From Aestuariispira ectoiniformans (GTDB lineage: Bacteria > Pseudomonadota > Alphaproteobacteria > UBA8366 > Aestuariispiraceae), in the NCBI RefSeq assembly GCF_025136295.1, contig NZ_CP062788.1:2143501-2207500 (forward strand): 64,000 nt of DNA, given 5' to 3'. Positions 36,139-43,362 of the stretch are shown here, piece after piece (the first letter of the stretch is position 1; the number at the start of each line of letters is the position of its first letter). The notes below the pieces were generated by a model, which was given only the letters and a program-made list of their open reading frames with translations, was not told the origin of the DNA and did no database searches. Position numbers and translations under genes: made by a program.

Positions 36139-37750
36139 TACGGCCTCCTATCAAACGTTCGAGGGCTTGGAACAAAACAAAGATCAGGGCAATCAACGCA
36201 AGGGCCGCAACAGCGGCCTGATCCATACGGTAACTGCCCATATTGCGATAGATGTAGAGGGGAAGTGTGGCGAAATCCTGGCTGCCGAACAGGGCGATGA
36301 CGCCAAAATCGCCAAGCGATAGCGTGACGGCAAGTGCGAGAGCCAGCGCAACAGGCTTGCGCAAGTCCGGCCATTCCACCAGATGCAGGCGCAGCCAGCC
36401 GGTCATGCCGAGGCTGCGGCAGAGGCGCTCTTGTTCCTGACCCAGGCGATGATAGGTCGGTCCGATGACCCGGATCACAAAGGGTAACGCCATCAGGGCG
36501 TTGATCAGGACGACCAGCACCGGGCCGATGGAGAACAGGTCCGTGTGGCTGCGTAAGGCGACAAACAGGCCGGTGGCAAGGACGTAAGGCGGTACGACGA
36601 GGATCAGCGCACCTGAATGTTCCAGAAGACCACCGAGGTTCCGATGTTTGAGGCGAAGTCCAAGATGGCGGCTGGTGACCAGAATTGCAAAACCCGTGGC
36701 AAGCGCCAAAAGCCCTGCAGGCAGTGCAACCGCGAGGCTGGTGAGCACCGCAACATGAAAGGACGGATCAACGAGAACCGCAGAAAGTTTGCTGTTCAGG
36801 CCACCCAGAATGATGGCAATCCCCGGCGGCAGGACCAGCACAAGCGACACGGCGATCATGGTCCCGTCGAAAAGGCGGCTGTGGAGGCTGCCGCTTGCGG
36901 GCGGTTGAGACCGGGTGGCGTGGGTAAGTTCCGTATCGGTCCGCTTCCCCACGCGCAGCATAAGAGCCGCTGTGCCGCCGCAGATTACGATCTGGATGAA
37001 GGCGAGGGCCACGGCGCGGGCGATGTCGAAGTCGAAACGCAGGGACTGGTAAATGGCGACTTCCAGCGTCGTGGCTTTCGGGCCGCCGCCCAAAGTCAGG
37101 ATGACGGCAAAACTGGTGAAGCACAGCATCAGCACCAGTCCGGCCAACCCGGGCAGGCTGTTACGCAGGGCCGGCCATTCAATCAGGCGGAAGGCTTGCC
37201 ATTCGCTCATGCCGAGCTGCCGGGCGAGCCGCCAGCTTTCCGCTGGAATGGCATTGAAGGCATTCAATAGGCCTCTGACCATTAACGGCATGTTGAAGAA
37301 GACATGCGCGATCAGGATGCCGGTCAGGCCATAAAGGTAGTGCCCCGAATCGACCCCGATCATGTCCAACAGCCTGTGAACCCAGCCGCTTTTCCCATGA
37401 ACCTGGATGATGCCGAGGATCGCAGCAATGGTCGGGACAACGAGGCAGAGCCCGAACAGGCGGAGGAGAAAGGCCCTTCCCACGAAACGGCGGCGATAGA
37501 ACGCGCGCGCCACAGGAATTGCAAAAAGCGCGCTGAGCAGGGTCGACAGCAGGGCCTGGAACAGCGTGAAAAGCGTGACGCGGTGGATGTAGCGGTCCTG
37601 GAGGAGCAGGGATGCACCATCGCCCTGTGCAGTGATAATCAATGCGGTCAGGGCGCCGCCGACGACGGTCGCCAGCAGCAAAAACGCAACGGCGCCGGGA
37701 AGCATTGGCCCCCCGGCGCGTAGCACCGATGATTTTCGCTGTGGTTTCAC
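36131..37750 (-). CDS. thiP: Thiamine ABC transporter permease
   Basis: 539 residues with about 12 helices in two homologous halves, each bearing a binding-protein-dependent transport EAA loop (SEWQAFRLIEWPALRNSLPG in the first half and TGWLRLHLVEWPDLRKPVAL in the second). This fused double permease is the ThiP arrangement. Start is GTG at 37748-37750, 7 bp after the thiB stop. Confidence 0.93.
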   Translation of the reverse strand: MKPQRKSSVLRAGGPMLPGAVAFLLLATVVGGALTALIITAQGDGASLLLQDRYIHRVTLFTLFQALLSTLLSALFAIPVARAFYRRRFVGRAFLLRLFGLCLVVPTIAAILGIIQVHGKSGWVHRLLDMIGVDSGHYLYGLTGILIAHVFFNMPLMVRGLLNAFNAIPAESWRLARQLGMSEWQAFRLIEWPALRNSLPGLAGLVLMLCFTSFAVILTLGGGPKATTLEVAIYQSLRFDFDIARAVALAFIQIVICGGTAALMLRVGKRTDTELTHATRSQPPASGSLHSRLFDGTMIAVSLVLVLPPGIAIILGGLNSKLSAVLVDPSFHVAVLTSLAVALPAGLLALATGFAILVTSRHLGLRLKHRNLGGLLEHSGALILVVPPYVLATGLFVALRSHTDLFSIGPVLVVLINALMALPFVIRVIGPTYHRLGQEQERLCRSLGMTGWLRLHLVEWPDLRKPVALALALAVTLSLGDFGVIALFGSQDFATLPLYIYRNMGSYRMDQAAVAALALIALIFVLFQALERLIGGRNA

Positions 37751-37757
37751 CGGTTAC

Positions 37758-38765
37758 TTACTGGCTGAGCGCGGTCAGCCATTCCTGCGTCCAGTCGCGC
37801 CGGTTGTCGGCAACTGTTTTCGAGTCAATCAGCAGGCTCTTGCTCGGCTGAACCAGCGTATCGAAACTGGCGGGCAAACCGTCTTTCAGGGCTGTCACCG
37901 GATACATCCAGTTCCCCATCGGGATCGTATCCTGGAAGCCGTCCTGCATGATGAAATTCAGGAATTTCGTCGCCAGTTCCGGGTTGCTGCTGTTCTTCAG
38001 TTTTGCCGCAACCTCCACCTGCATGTAATGCCCTTCGTCGAAGGCCGCCGCCTTGTAACGGTCCTCCTTGTCGGCTTCGATATGATAGGCAGGGGAGGTG
38101 GTATAGCTCAGAACCATCTTCGCTTCGCCCTCCAAGAACATGCCATAGGCCTCGGTCCAGCCCTTGGTGGTGGTCACGATCTTCGGCGCAAGCTTGGCCC
38201 AGGCCTCTTCCGCCTTGTCGCCGTAAACCTCCTTGACCCAAAGCAGCAGGCCCAGGCCCGGCGTGGAGGTGCGCGGGTCTTCGACCACGATGGTCAGGTC
38301 GTCCGGAGCATCGACCAGTTCCTTCAGGCTTTTGGGTGGATTCGCCAGGCTCTTGCTGTCGTAGACAAAGGAGAAATAGCCATAGTCGAAGGGAACGAAG
38401 CTGTCGTCTTTCCAGTCGATCGGCAGGGTAAGAGCCGACAGGTCTGCGCCATGTTTGGCGAACAGGCCGGTGTCCTTGGCCTGTTGTAACAGGTTCATGT
38501 CCAGGCCCAGCGCCACATCGGCCTTGCTGCTGTCACCTTCCAACTGCAGACGGCTCAGCAGGCTGGCGGAACCGTCGACAGCCACCCATTGCAAGTCGCA
38601 ATTGCATTCCGCTTCGAAGGCTTTTTCAATTGCCGGGCCGGGGCCCCAATCGGCGGTGAAGGAATCATACGTGTAAACCGTCAGCACATTGTCGGCGGCC
38701 TGCGCGGTGGCGCTGGCGGCGACAAGTCCAATGATGGCTGCGGTGGATTTCAGGAAAGTTTTCAT
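37758..38765 (-). CDS. thiB: Thiamine-binding periplasmic protein
   Basis: 335 residues with a signal peptide (KTFLKSTAAIIGLVAASATA, QA). The mature part begins DNVLTVYTYDSFTADWGPGPAIEKAFE, as in ThiB/TbpA, and has LSRLQLEGDSSKADVALGLD and the aromatic-rich DYGYFSFVYDS region that frames thiamine. First gene of thiBPQ, with the start about 75 bp downstream of a TPP riboswitch. Confidence 0.94.
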   Translation of the reverse strand: MKTFLKSTAAIIGLVAASATAQAADNVLTVYTYDSFTADWGPGPAIEKAFEAECNCDLQWVAVDGSASLLSRLQLEGDSSKADVALGLDMNLLQQAKDTGLFAKHGADLSALTLPIDWKDDSFVPFDYGYFSFVYDSKSLANPPKSLKELVDAPDDLTIVVEDPRTSTPGLGLLLWVKEVYGDKAEEAWAKLAPKIVTTTKGWTEAYGMFLEGEAKMVLSYTTSPAYHIEADKEDRYKAAAFDEGHYMQVEVAAKLKNSSNPELATKFLNFIMQDGFQDTIPMGNWMYPVTALKDGLPASFDTLVQPSKSLLIDSKTVADNRRDWTQEWLTALSQ

Positions 38766-38840
38766 GGCCTCGCTCCATTCAACGAAAGGGGCGGGGGCGA
38801 TTTCGGACGGCCTTGGTAAAAATTACTGGAAGGTCGGCTC

Positions 38841-38924
38841 CTCAATCCCTCCGCCGGCATTACCCGGGTCAGGTTCGACGGGTTGGTTTTTCCTCTCAGC
38901 CACGGTCATGTGGCACCCCGTTGA
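38841..38924 (-). promoter_or_regulatory. TPP riboswitch (THI element) controlling thiBPQ
   Basis: Read on the minus strand: ACGGGGTGCC, then GGCTGAGA, then a GAACCTGA core, then CGGGTAATGCCGGCG and GGAGGGA. These are the conserved P2-P5 elements of the TPP aptamer in order. It binds thiamine pyrophosphate and lowers expression of the importer; whether it acts on transcription or translation is not clear, as no terminator T-run follows. Confidence 0.95.
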
Positions 38925-38945
38925 GTTCATGCGCAGGATAGGCGT

Positions 38946-39626
38946 CTAACCGGCTTTTTGCAAGGGATCGAAGGCCTCGTCAAAGGTCCGCATCAGAGCC
39001 ACATCCAGGTCTTCCATGGTGACCGGCAGGCCCAGATCGACCAGGGAGGTGACACCTAGCGCCTCATCGCCGATCCCGCAGGGAACGATGCCGCCGAAAT
39101 GGCTGAGGTCCGGCTCTACATTGATGGCGATGCCGTGAAAGGTAACCCATTTGCGCAGACGCACGCCGATGGCTGCGATCTTGTCTTCCCGTTCGCCGCC
39201 ACGCGGCACCCATATGCCGACCCGGCCCTCACGCTTTTCACCGGTCACATTGAATTCCTGCAGGGCGCGAATCACCCAGTCTTCAAGGGCATTCACATAC
39301 CAGCGCACATCCGGATTACGCCGTTTCAGGTCCAGCATCACATAGGCGATTCGTTGTCCCGGCCCGTGATAGGTATATTGCCCGCCGCGCCCCACGTCAT
39401 AGACGGGAAAGCGGTCCGGCTGCAGCAGGTCTTCGCGCCGTGCGCTGGTGCCGGCGGTGTAAAGCGGGGGATGTTCCAACAGCCACACACATTCGCATGC
39501 CGTGCCTGCGCGAATGTCTGCAACCCGTTGCTCCATAAAGGCGATGGCCTCCTCATAATCGACAAGGCCGTCCGAGATTTTCCACTCGATTTCAGAATTT
39601 GTCATCATCATGGGCGATATATGCAA
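38946..39626 (-). CDS. lipB: Lipoyl(octanoyl) transferase
   Basis: 226 residues. It transfers octanoyl groups from acyl carrier protein to lipoyl domains. The conserved [11 protein letters not shown] is at about 81-91, catalytic Lys149 in EDKIAAIG and catalytic Cys183 in GIVPCGI. Several ATGs (residues 1, 6, 7, 8) are possible starts; the first is given. It is upstream of the riboswitch on the same strand but should be a separate transcript. Confidence 0.95.
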   Translation of the reverse strand: MHISPMMMTNSEIEWKISDGLVDYEEAIAFMEQRVADIRAGTACECVWLLEHPPLYTAGTSARREDLLQPDRFPVYDVGRGGQYTYHGPGQRIAYVMLDLKRRNPDVRWYVNALEDWVIRALQEFNVTGEKREGRVGIWVPRGGEREDKIAAIGVRLRKWVTFHGIAINVEPDLSHFGGIVPCGIGDEALGVTSLVDLGLPVTMEDLDVALMRTFDEAFDPLQKAG

Positions 39627-39707
39627 CAGTTATGCTTGATCCGCCAGCCCCGTTCTGTTACATGACGATCCGCCCGGAGGAATTCGGGTCTACCAGCTAC
39701 AGAATAT

Positions 39708-39794
39708 GCGGTCGTGGCGGAATTGGTAGACGCGCAGCGTTGAGGTCGCTGTGGTAGAAATACCGTGGAAGTTCGAGTCTTCTCGACCGCACCA
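39708..39794 (+). tRNA. tRNA-Leu (anticodon GAG)
   Basis: An 87-nt class II tRNA with CCA encoded. Acceptor arms GCGGTCG/CGACCGC pair fully, the anticodon stem CAGCG/CGCTG encloses loop TTGAGGT (anticodon GAG), and there is a long variable arm (TGGTAGAAATACCG) and a T-arm around GTTCGAGTC. The 3' 63 nt are repeated at 42128, marking integration at this gene. Confidence 0.96.
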
Positions 39795-39832
39795 TAAAAC
39801 CCCGTTTCAGGTCAGCCCTGAGCGGGGTTTTC
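39732..39832 (+). repeat. 101-bp direct repeat, left copy (3' part of tRNA-Leu plus terminator)
   Basis: Identical base for base to 42128-42228, offset 2396 bp. It begins in the 3' side of the D-stem, covers anticodon arm to CCA, then the terminator. Position and content fit attL of a tRNA-targeting element. Confidence 0.93.
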
Positions 39833-39840
39833 TTTTTTGT
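39796..39840 (+). terminator. Terminator of tRNA-Leu
   Basis: AAAACCCCG (39796-39804) pairs with CGGGGTTTT (39823-39831), then CTTTTTTG. The stem is part of the 101-bp repeat, so an identical hairpin exists at 42192-42227. Confidence 0.85.
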
Positions 39841-40140
39841 TTCGTCATACTGATCCAGCTTCTCCTCAATGTACCAGGCCGTCCTGCATTATGGAGCCAA
39901 TTGATCCGATAGAAACTGTATGCTGGGTTCGCCTAAGGTTGCAGTGTTCCAAACTTCCCAAGTCTAAAGGGTGGATGACATCGAGTATTCGAAAACAGAT
40001 AGCGTCTTGAAAGTAGATTACGAACGGTGCTGAAAAAAGTTAAGCTTGGTTGCGGCTCTGTACGTTTCACGGGTGAGGAAGCGAATTACTGTGTGTGCTT
40101 ATTGGTGAATGTGTAGAAAAAAAATGTGGAGAATTTCTCT
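39833..40140. other. Left arm of the island, no gene recognised
   Basis: About 308 bp between the left repeat and the interrupted gene. I find no credible reading frame on either strand and no integrase. Base composition becomes more AT-rich towards 40140. The last bases supply GGAG nine bases before the ATG at 40141. On the minus strand a short open stretch near 39846-39890 runs into the tRNA; it is too short to call. Confidence 0.5.
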
Positions 40141-40230
40141 ATGAAAGATGGGAGTAATACGGATCGAAAAATCACCAAGTTTGATTTGGACAAGTTCCTT
40201 CGAAAACAGTGGGCCGATAGGGGGTATGAA

Positions 40231-40234
40231 CTAG
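40231..40234. repeat. CTAG target-site duplication, left
   Basis: CTAG abuts the left IS end (40235) and matches CTAG at 41085-41088. Because CTAG is palindromic, a 2-bp TA duplication cannot be told apart from 4 bp. Confidence 0.75.
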
Positions 40235-41084
40235 GCCGTAAACTCATAAACAGGATTCCCCTTTCGGTCTTGATGTGATTCATGTCTCTTGTTGCCGAAC
40301 GAGGGAGTTTTCATGAGCCGCCGCCGCTACGAACTGACAGATTTCGAATGGTCGATTATCGCACCTTTGCTGCCGAACAAGCCGCGCGGGGTACCACGTG
40401 TCGATGACCGGCGGGTGCTGAACGGCATTCTGTGGCGGTTCCGGGCAGGCACGCCTTGGGCGGAGATACCGGAGCGTTACGGCCCCCATACGACCTGCTA
40501 CAATCGCTTCGTCCGCTGGCGCAAGGCCGGGGTATGGGATCGGCTTTTGGAGGCAATCTCAGCGGCTTACGACAGCGACATCGTCATGATCGACAGTAGT
40601 TGCGTCCGGGTCCATCAGCATGGTGCGACCGGTAAAAAGGGGGATCTGACGATGGCTGCATGGGCCGTTCCCGGGGTGGACTGACGACCAAGATCCATGC
40701 CCTTGTCGACGCTGAAGGTCGGCCGGTGAAACTGGCCCTCACGCCGGGGCAAGCTCATGACGGCCGATCAGCGGAGGGCCTGCTCAAAGACTTGAAGGAG
40801 GGGGCCATCCTGCTGGCCGACCGGGCCTATGACAGTGACGCCATCCGCGCCCTTGCCGACGCGCGCAAGGCCTGGGCCAATATTCCGCCAAAACGGAACC
40901 GCAAAAAGACCTTCGCCTTCTCAAGCTGGGTCTATCGCCAGCGCAACCTCGTCGAGCGCTTCTTCAACAAGCTCAAGCAATTCCGGGGCATCGCCACGCG
41001 ATACGACCGTAACCCAGAGAATTTCCTGGCTGCCGTCAAGCTCGCTTCATGCCGCATCTGGATCAGAAGTTATGAGTCTGCGGC
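40235..41084 (+). mobile_element. IS5-family (IS427-like) insertion sequence, 850 bp
   Basis: Terminal inverted repeats begin GCCGTAAACTCATAA at the left and, on the other strand, GCCGCAGACTCATAA at the right, matching at 13 of 15 positions. Two overlapping transposase frames fill it. Flanking CTAG copies and exact restoration of the host gene after removal fix the boundaries. Size is normal for the IS427 group. Whether it is active is unknown, but both frames are open, with no stop other than the frameshift boundary. Confidence 0.92.
40313..40684 (+). CDS. IS5/IS427 transposase, first frame (OrfA)
   Basis: 123 residues: MSRRRYELTDFEWSIIAPLL start, the DUF4096-like N-terminal region (GVPRVDDRRVLNGILWRFRAGTPW) and the first catalytic Asp in VMIDSS. 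The frame ends at 40684. A run AAAAAGGGGG (40634-40643) precedes a -1 frame that continues as GGSDDGCMGRSRGGLTTKIH, so OrfA and OrfB are probably joined by programmed -1 frameshifting. Confidence 0.88.
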   Translation: MSRRRYELTDFEWSIIAPLLPNKPRGVPRVDDRRVLNGILWRFRAGTPWAEIPERYGPHTTCYNRFVRWRKAGVWDRLLEAISAAYDSDIVMIDSSCVRVHQHGATGKKGDLTMAAWAVPGVD

Positions 41085-41088
41085 CTAG
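40660..41088 (+). CDS. IS5/IS427 transposase, second frame (OrfB)
   Basis: 142 residues from the ATG at 40660, though it is probably made as a frameshift fusion entering at 40636. The RNase H-fold remainder has the second catalytic Asp in LLADRAYDSDAIR and the Glu of NLVERFFNKLKQFRG. Its stop codon TAG (41086-41088) lies in the CTAG target duplication, outside the IS itself, so termination depends on the insertion site. Confidence 0.88.
   Translation: MGRSRGGLTTKIHALVDAEGRPVKLALTPGQAHDGRSAEGLLKDLKEGAILLADRAYDSDAIRALADARKAWANIPPKRNRKKTFAFSSWVYRQRNLVERFFNKLKQFRGIATRYDRNPENFLAAVKLASCRIWIRSYESAA
41085..41088. repeat. CTAG target-site duplication, right
   Basis: Second CTAG copy next to the right IS end. 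It also supplies the TAG stop codon of the transposase. Confidence 0.75.
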
Positions 41089-42127
41089 CTGGAAATGACC
41101 GGGTTGGACTACCAATTACCGAAGTAGTAGAGCAGAATATCAATATAAATAATAATGATTCGTCCCATTTTCTTGATTTTTGGGTAGCCACACTAGATGA
41201 ATTCATTAGTTGGCTTGTTAGTTTGACTGCAGTTACACAAAGTTCACTTTCAGATACACACAAACGTGCTTCCGATTTTCAAGTGTCTACCATTCTAATA
41301 TTAACAAAAATTGTCGCAGACTCCTTTGCTTTAAGAGGGCTTATTTTGTCGGGTTTCGACGTTCAGGCAAAGATTCTTTTGAGGTCTACTGCCGAATACA
41401 TGGAGGCTTTGGTAGCAATAATAGATAACCCCGATTTAGCTTCTGAATTTGCCATCTTAGAAGAGCCAGGAAAGTCTGGGAAGTTTTGGAAAAAACATTT
41501 GGCTAGGGGGAAAGTGCGTTACAAAATTAGAAAAAATTGGGATGAATTTTTTGTAGGTGAGGAACAGGCAACGGTTCAGTGGTTTGCAAATTGGGGGCAC
41601 CGGTCAATGGCCTTACTTGCCGGACTTAGTCACCCAACTATGGCTGGTGGTTTTTTTACTGCAATTCCACTAAAATCTAAGTATAGCGAAAAAGAATGGC
41701 CGAGCATGTTTGGTGAACGTTCTGATGCGTCGGTCAGTACGATTTCGATTTATATGTCGTTTATATTTCCCATTTTGTTAGTGTGTCGTGGTTTCCCATT
41801 TGATATTGCGTGGCCACACGTTCATCAAAAGATAAAGTATGATGCAAATGACGAACTTCATCGTCATGTTCATATCGGCAGGGATGTTTTATCGAGTCTT
41901 GTTTTATCTTTGGTGAAAGAAACCAACCTAAAGTATGTTTATCCTGAACCCGACTTGAGTATTTTCCCTGACTATTCGAGCTTTCTTTAATTACGAAATA
42001 TTTCAGGATGCTTCGTTGCTATCATTTTATATCGACTAAGTGTTTGTTGTTATGAAGATTGTAAACTCATTACTAGTGGTCTGAGGCCACGTGAATGAGA
42101 GCTTCGTGAAGTAAGTGAAATGTTTGT

Positions 42128-42228
42128 GCGCAGCGTTGAGGTCGCTGTGGTAGAAATACCGTGGAAGTTCGAGTCTTCTCGACCGCACCATAAAACCCCG
42201 TTTCAGGTCAGCCCTGAGCGGGGTTTTC
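42128..42228 (+). repeat. 101-bp direct repeat, right copy (tRNA-Leu 3' fragment plus terminator)
   Basis: Bases 42128-42190 repeat the 3' 63 nt of tRNA-Leu(GAG) and 42191-42228 repeat its terminator, without any mismatch to 39732-39832. No acceptor 5' strand precedes it, so it is not a functional tRNA. It fits attR of an integrated element. The last codons of the converging gene lie within it. Confidence 0.93.
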
Positions 42229-43164
42229 CTTTGCGCGTGCATCAAGAGGATTGAACCAGAGGTGGCGCGCGGCCAGTGGCGTCTGGCTGGGTAAATCCGG
42301 GTTTTTGAGATAAAACACGCGGCGCTTGGCCAGATTCAGTTTTTTGATCTGCTGTCCGAAGTAACGGTAGAGCAGGCGTTCCAGGTCACCACGCTCGGCC
42401 AGGATACTAAGCCCCTGATAGAGCCTTTTTGCCAGATTCGGCTGTTTCTTCGAGACGAAGAAATAGACCGGGAAGGGGTAGTGGAGAAGTAATGTCTTTT
42501 CCGCGCTCAGCGACGGATATTGATCCCGGTGGGTTTCCAGTTCGGTAAGGATTTCATTGACGCCTCGCGGGAAATAGTCGAATCGACCGGCACTCAGCAT
42601 GCCGAACAGACTGTCGTAATTAGCCCCCTTCACAACGGAGAGGCCGTTCTTTTGAAGAATCGGGATATCGACCCAACCGGCCCCCTGTCCGGCACGTAAC
42701 GCCGCCAGGTCCTGCAGGGAAAGGATTTTGTTGAAGCGCGCCTGATCTTCGGCGCGGATAAGGGCGACACGGTACCCCAAAAGCCCCATGAATATGGGGA
42801 TGCGAACAGGAATGGTGCTGACCTCCAGATCGGCGTTGGTCGGTGACCGAACGACATTGATCAGGCGGCCCCGTCCGATTTCCACCCTGGTGCGTTTATG
42901 GGACATGGCGGAGGACGCATAGCTGATATGATAGGGACCGTATTGCTGCTCCGTTTCGCGGAGCGCCATGTCCAGCAACTCCCGGTCATAGACATATCGA
43001 AGATCGGTTTCCGATTTTGGTTTCGGCAGTTTTACGGCCATATCCGCGTCTGCGGTGCTGCTGATGCAAAGGATGGCGGCGACGACTGGTATCGCAAAAA
43101 AACTTCTGGAGCGTGAAATTAAACGAAAGTGCCAGTTTGATTTTCCCTGCAAGGCGAAATCCAC
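42208..43164 (-). CDS. Periplasmic substrate-binding protein, family 3-like
   Basis: 318 residues. After a basic N-terminus a hydrophobic signal segment (FFAIPVVAAILCISSTADA) precedes a solute-binding family 3-type fold: an early RYVYDRELLDMALRETEQQYG, a central LRAGQGAGWVDIPILQKNGL and GANYDSLFGMLSAGRFDYFPRG. Such stand-alone proteins often act as sensors or orphan binding proteins; no permease is adjacent. The final residues ENPAQG and the stop are encoded inside the right 101-bp repeat, so this gene ended in the original attachment site. Confidence 0.8.
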   Translation of the reverse strand: MDFALQGKSNWHFRLISRSRSFFAIPVVAAILCISSTADADMAVKLPKPKSETDLRYVYDRELLDMALRETEQQYGPYHISYASSAMSHKRTRVEIGRGRLINVVRSPTNADLEVSTIPVRIPIFMGLLGYRVALIRAEDQARFNKILSLQDLAALRAGQGAGWVDIPILQKNGLSVVKGANYDSLFGMLSAGRFDYFPRGVNEILTELETHRDQYPSLSAEKTLLLHYPFPVYFFVSKKQPNLAKRLYQGLSILAERGDLERLLYRYFGQQIKKLNLAKRRVFYLKNPDLPSQTPLAARHLWFNPLDARAKENPAQG

Positions 43165-43362
43165 CGATTTTTGTCGACCATACTAATTCTGCCGGATCAT
43201 AGTCGGCGACAGAGGAAAATATATAGTTAACTTTTCGATCTTTATCACAGGCTTTCTCTTTTTGGGAAAATGCTTATTGTAGCGGTCGATGTGCGACAGA
43301 AACCGTCGCGCGGCGGTAACTTCCTTACCGCATGGGTCAGCGGACAAAAATAAGAGGGGTCT

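Larger units (their letters stand above)
40141..41990 (+). pseudogene. Unknown gene interrupted by an IS element (331 codons when rejoined)
   Basis: The 5' part (40141-40234) encodes MKDGSNTDRKITKFDLDKFL, RKQWADRGYEL; the 3' part resumes at 41089. Joining 40234 to 41089, which removes the 850-bp IS and one CTAG copy, gives one unbroken frame of 331 residues to the TAA at 41988-41990. The junction reads YELAGNDRVGLPITEVVEQN. The protein is AT-rich, soluble-looking and mostly helical. A segment ALRGLILSGFDVQAKILLRS followed by TAEYMEAL recalls helical bundles of DUF5677-like proteins, but I do not recognise the family. The downstream fragment could still yield 255 residues from a TTG at 41223. 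Confidence 0.85.

Noticed and set aside
39846..39950. Possible remnant of an integrase or another IS in the island's left arm
   Set aside because: Only a short open stretch before a stop and no recognisable motif or terminal repeat; left as unassigned.
42036..42245. Minus-strand small frame reading through the tRNA fragment (RSRRLELPR-type product)
   Set aside because: This is the well-known artefact of translating a tRNA gene; the DNA is tRNA-Leu repeat plus terminator.
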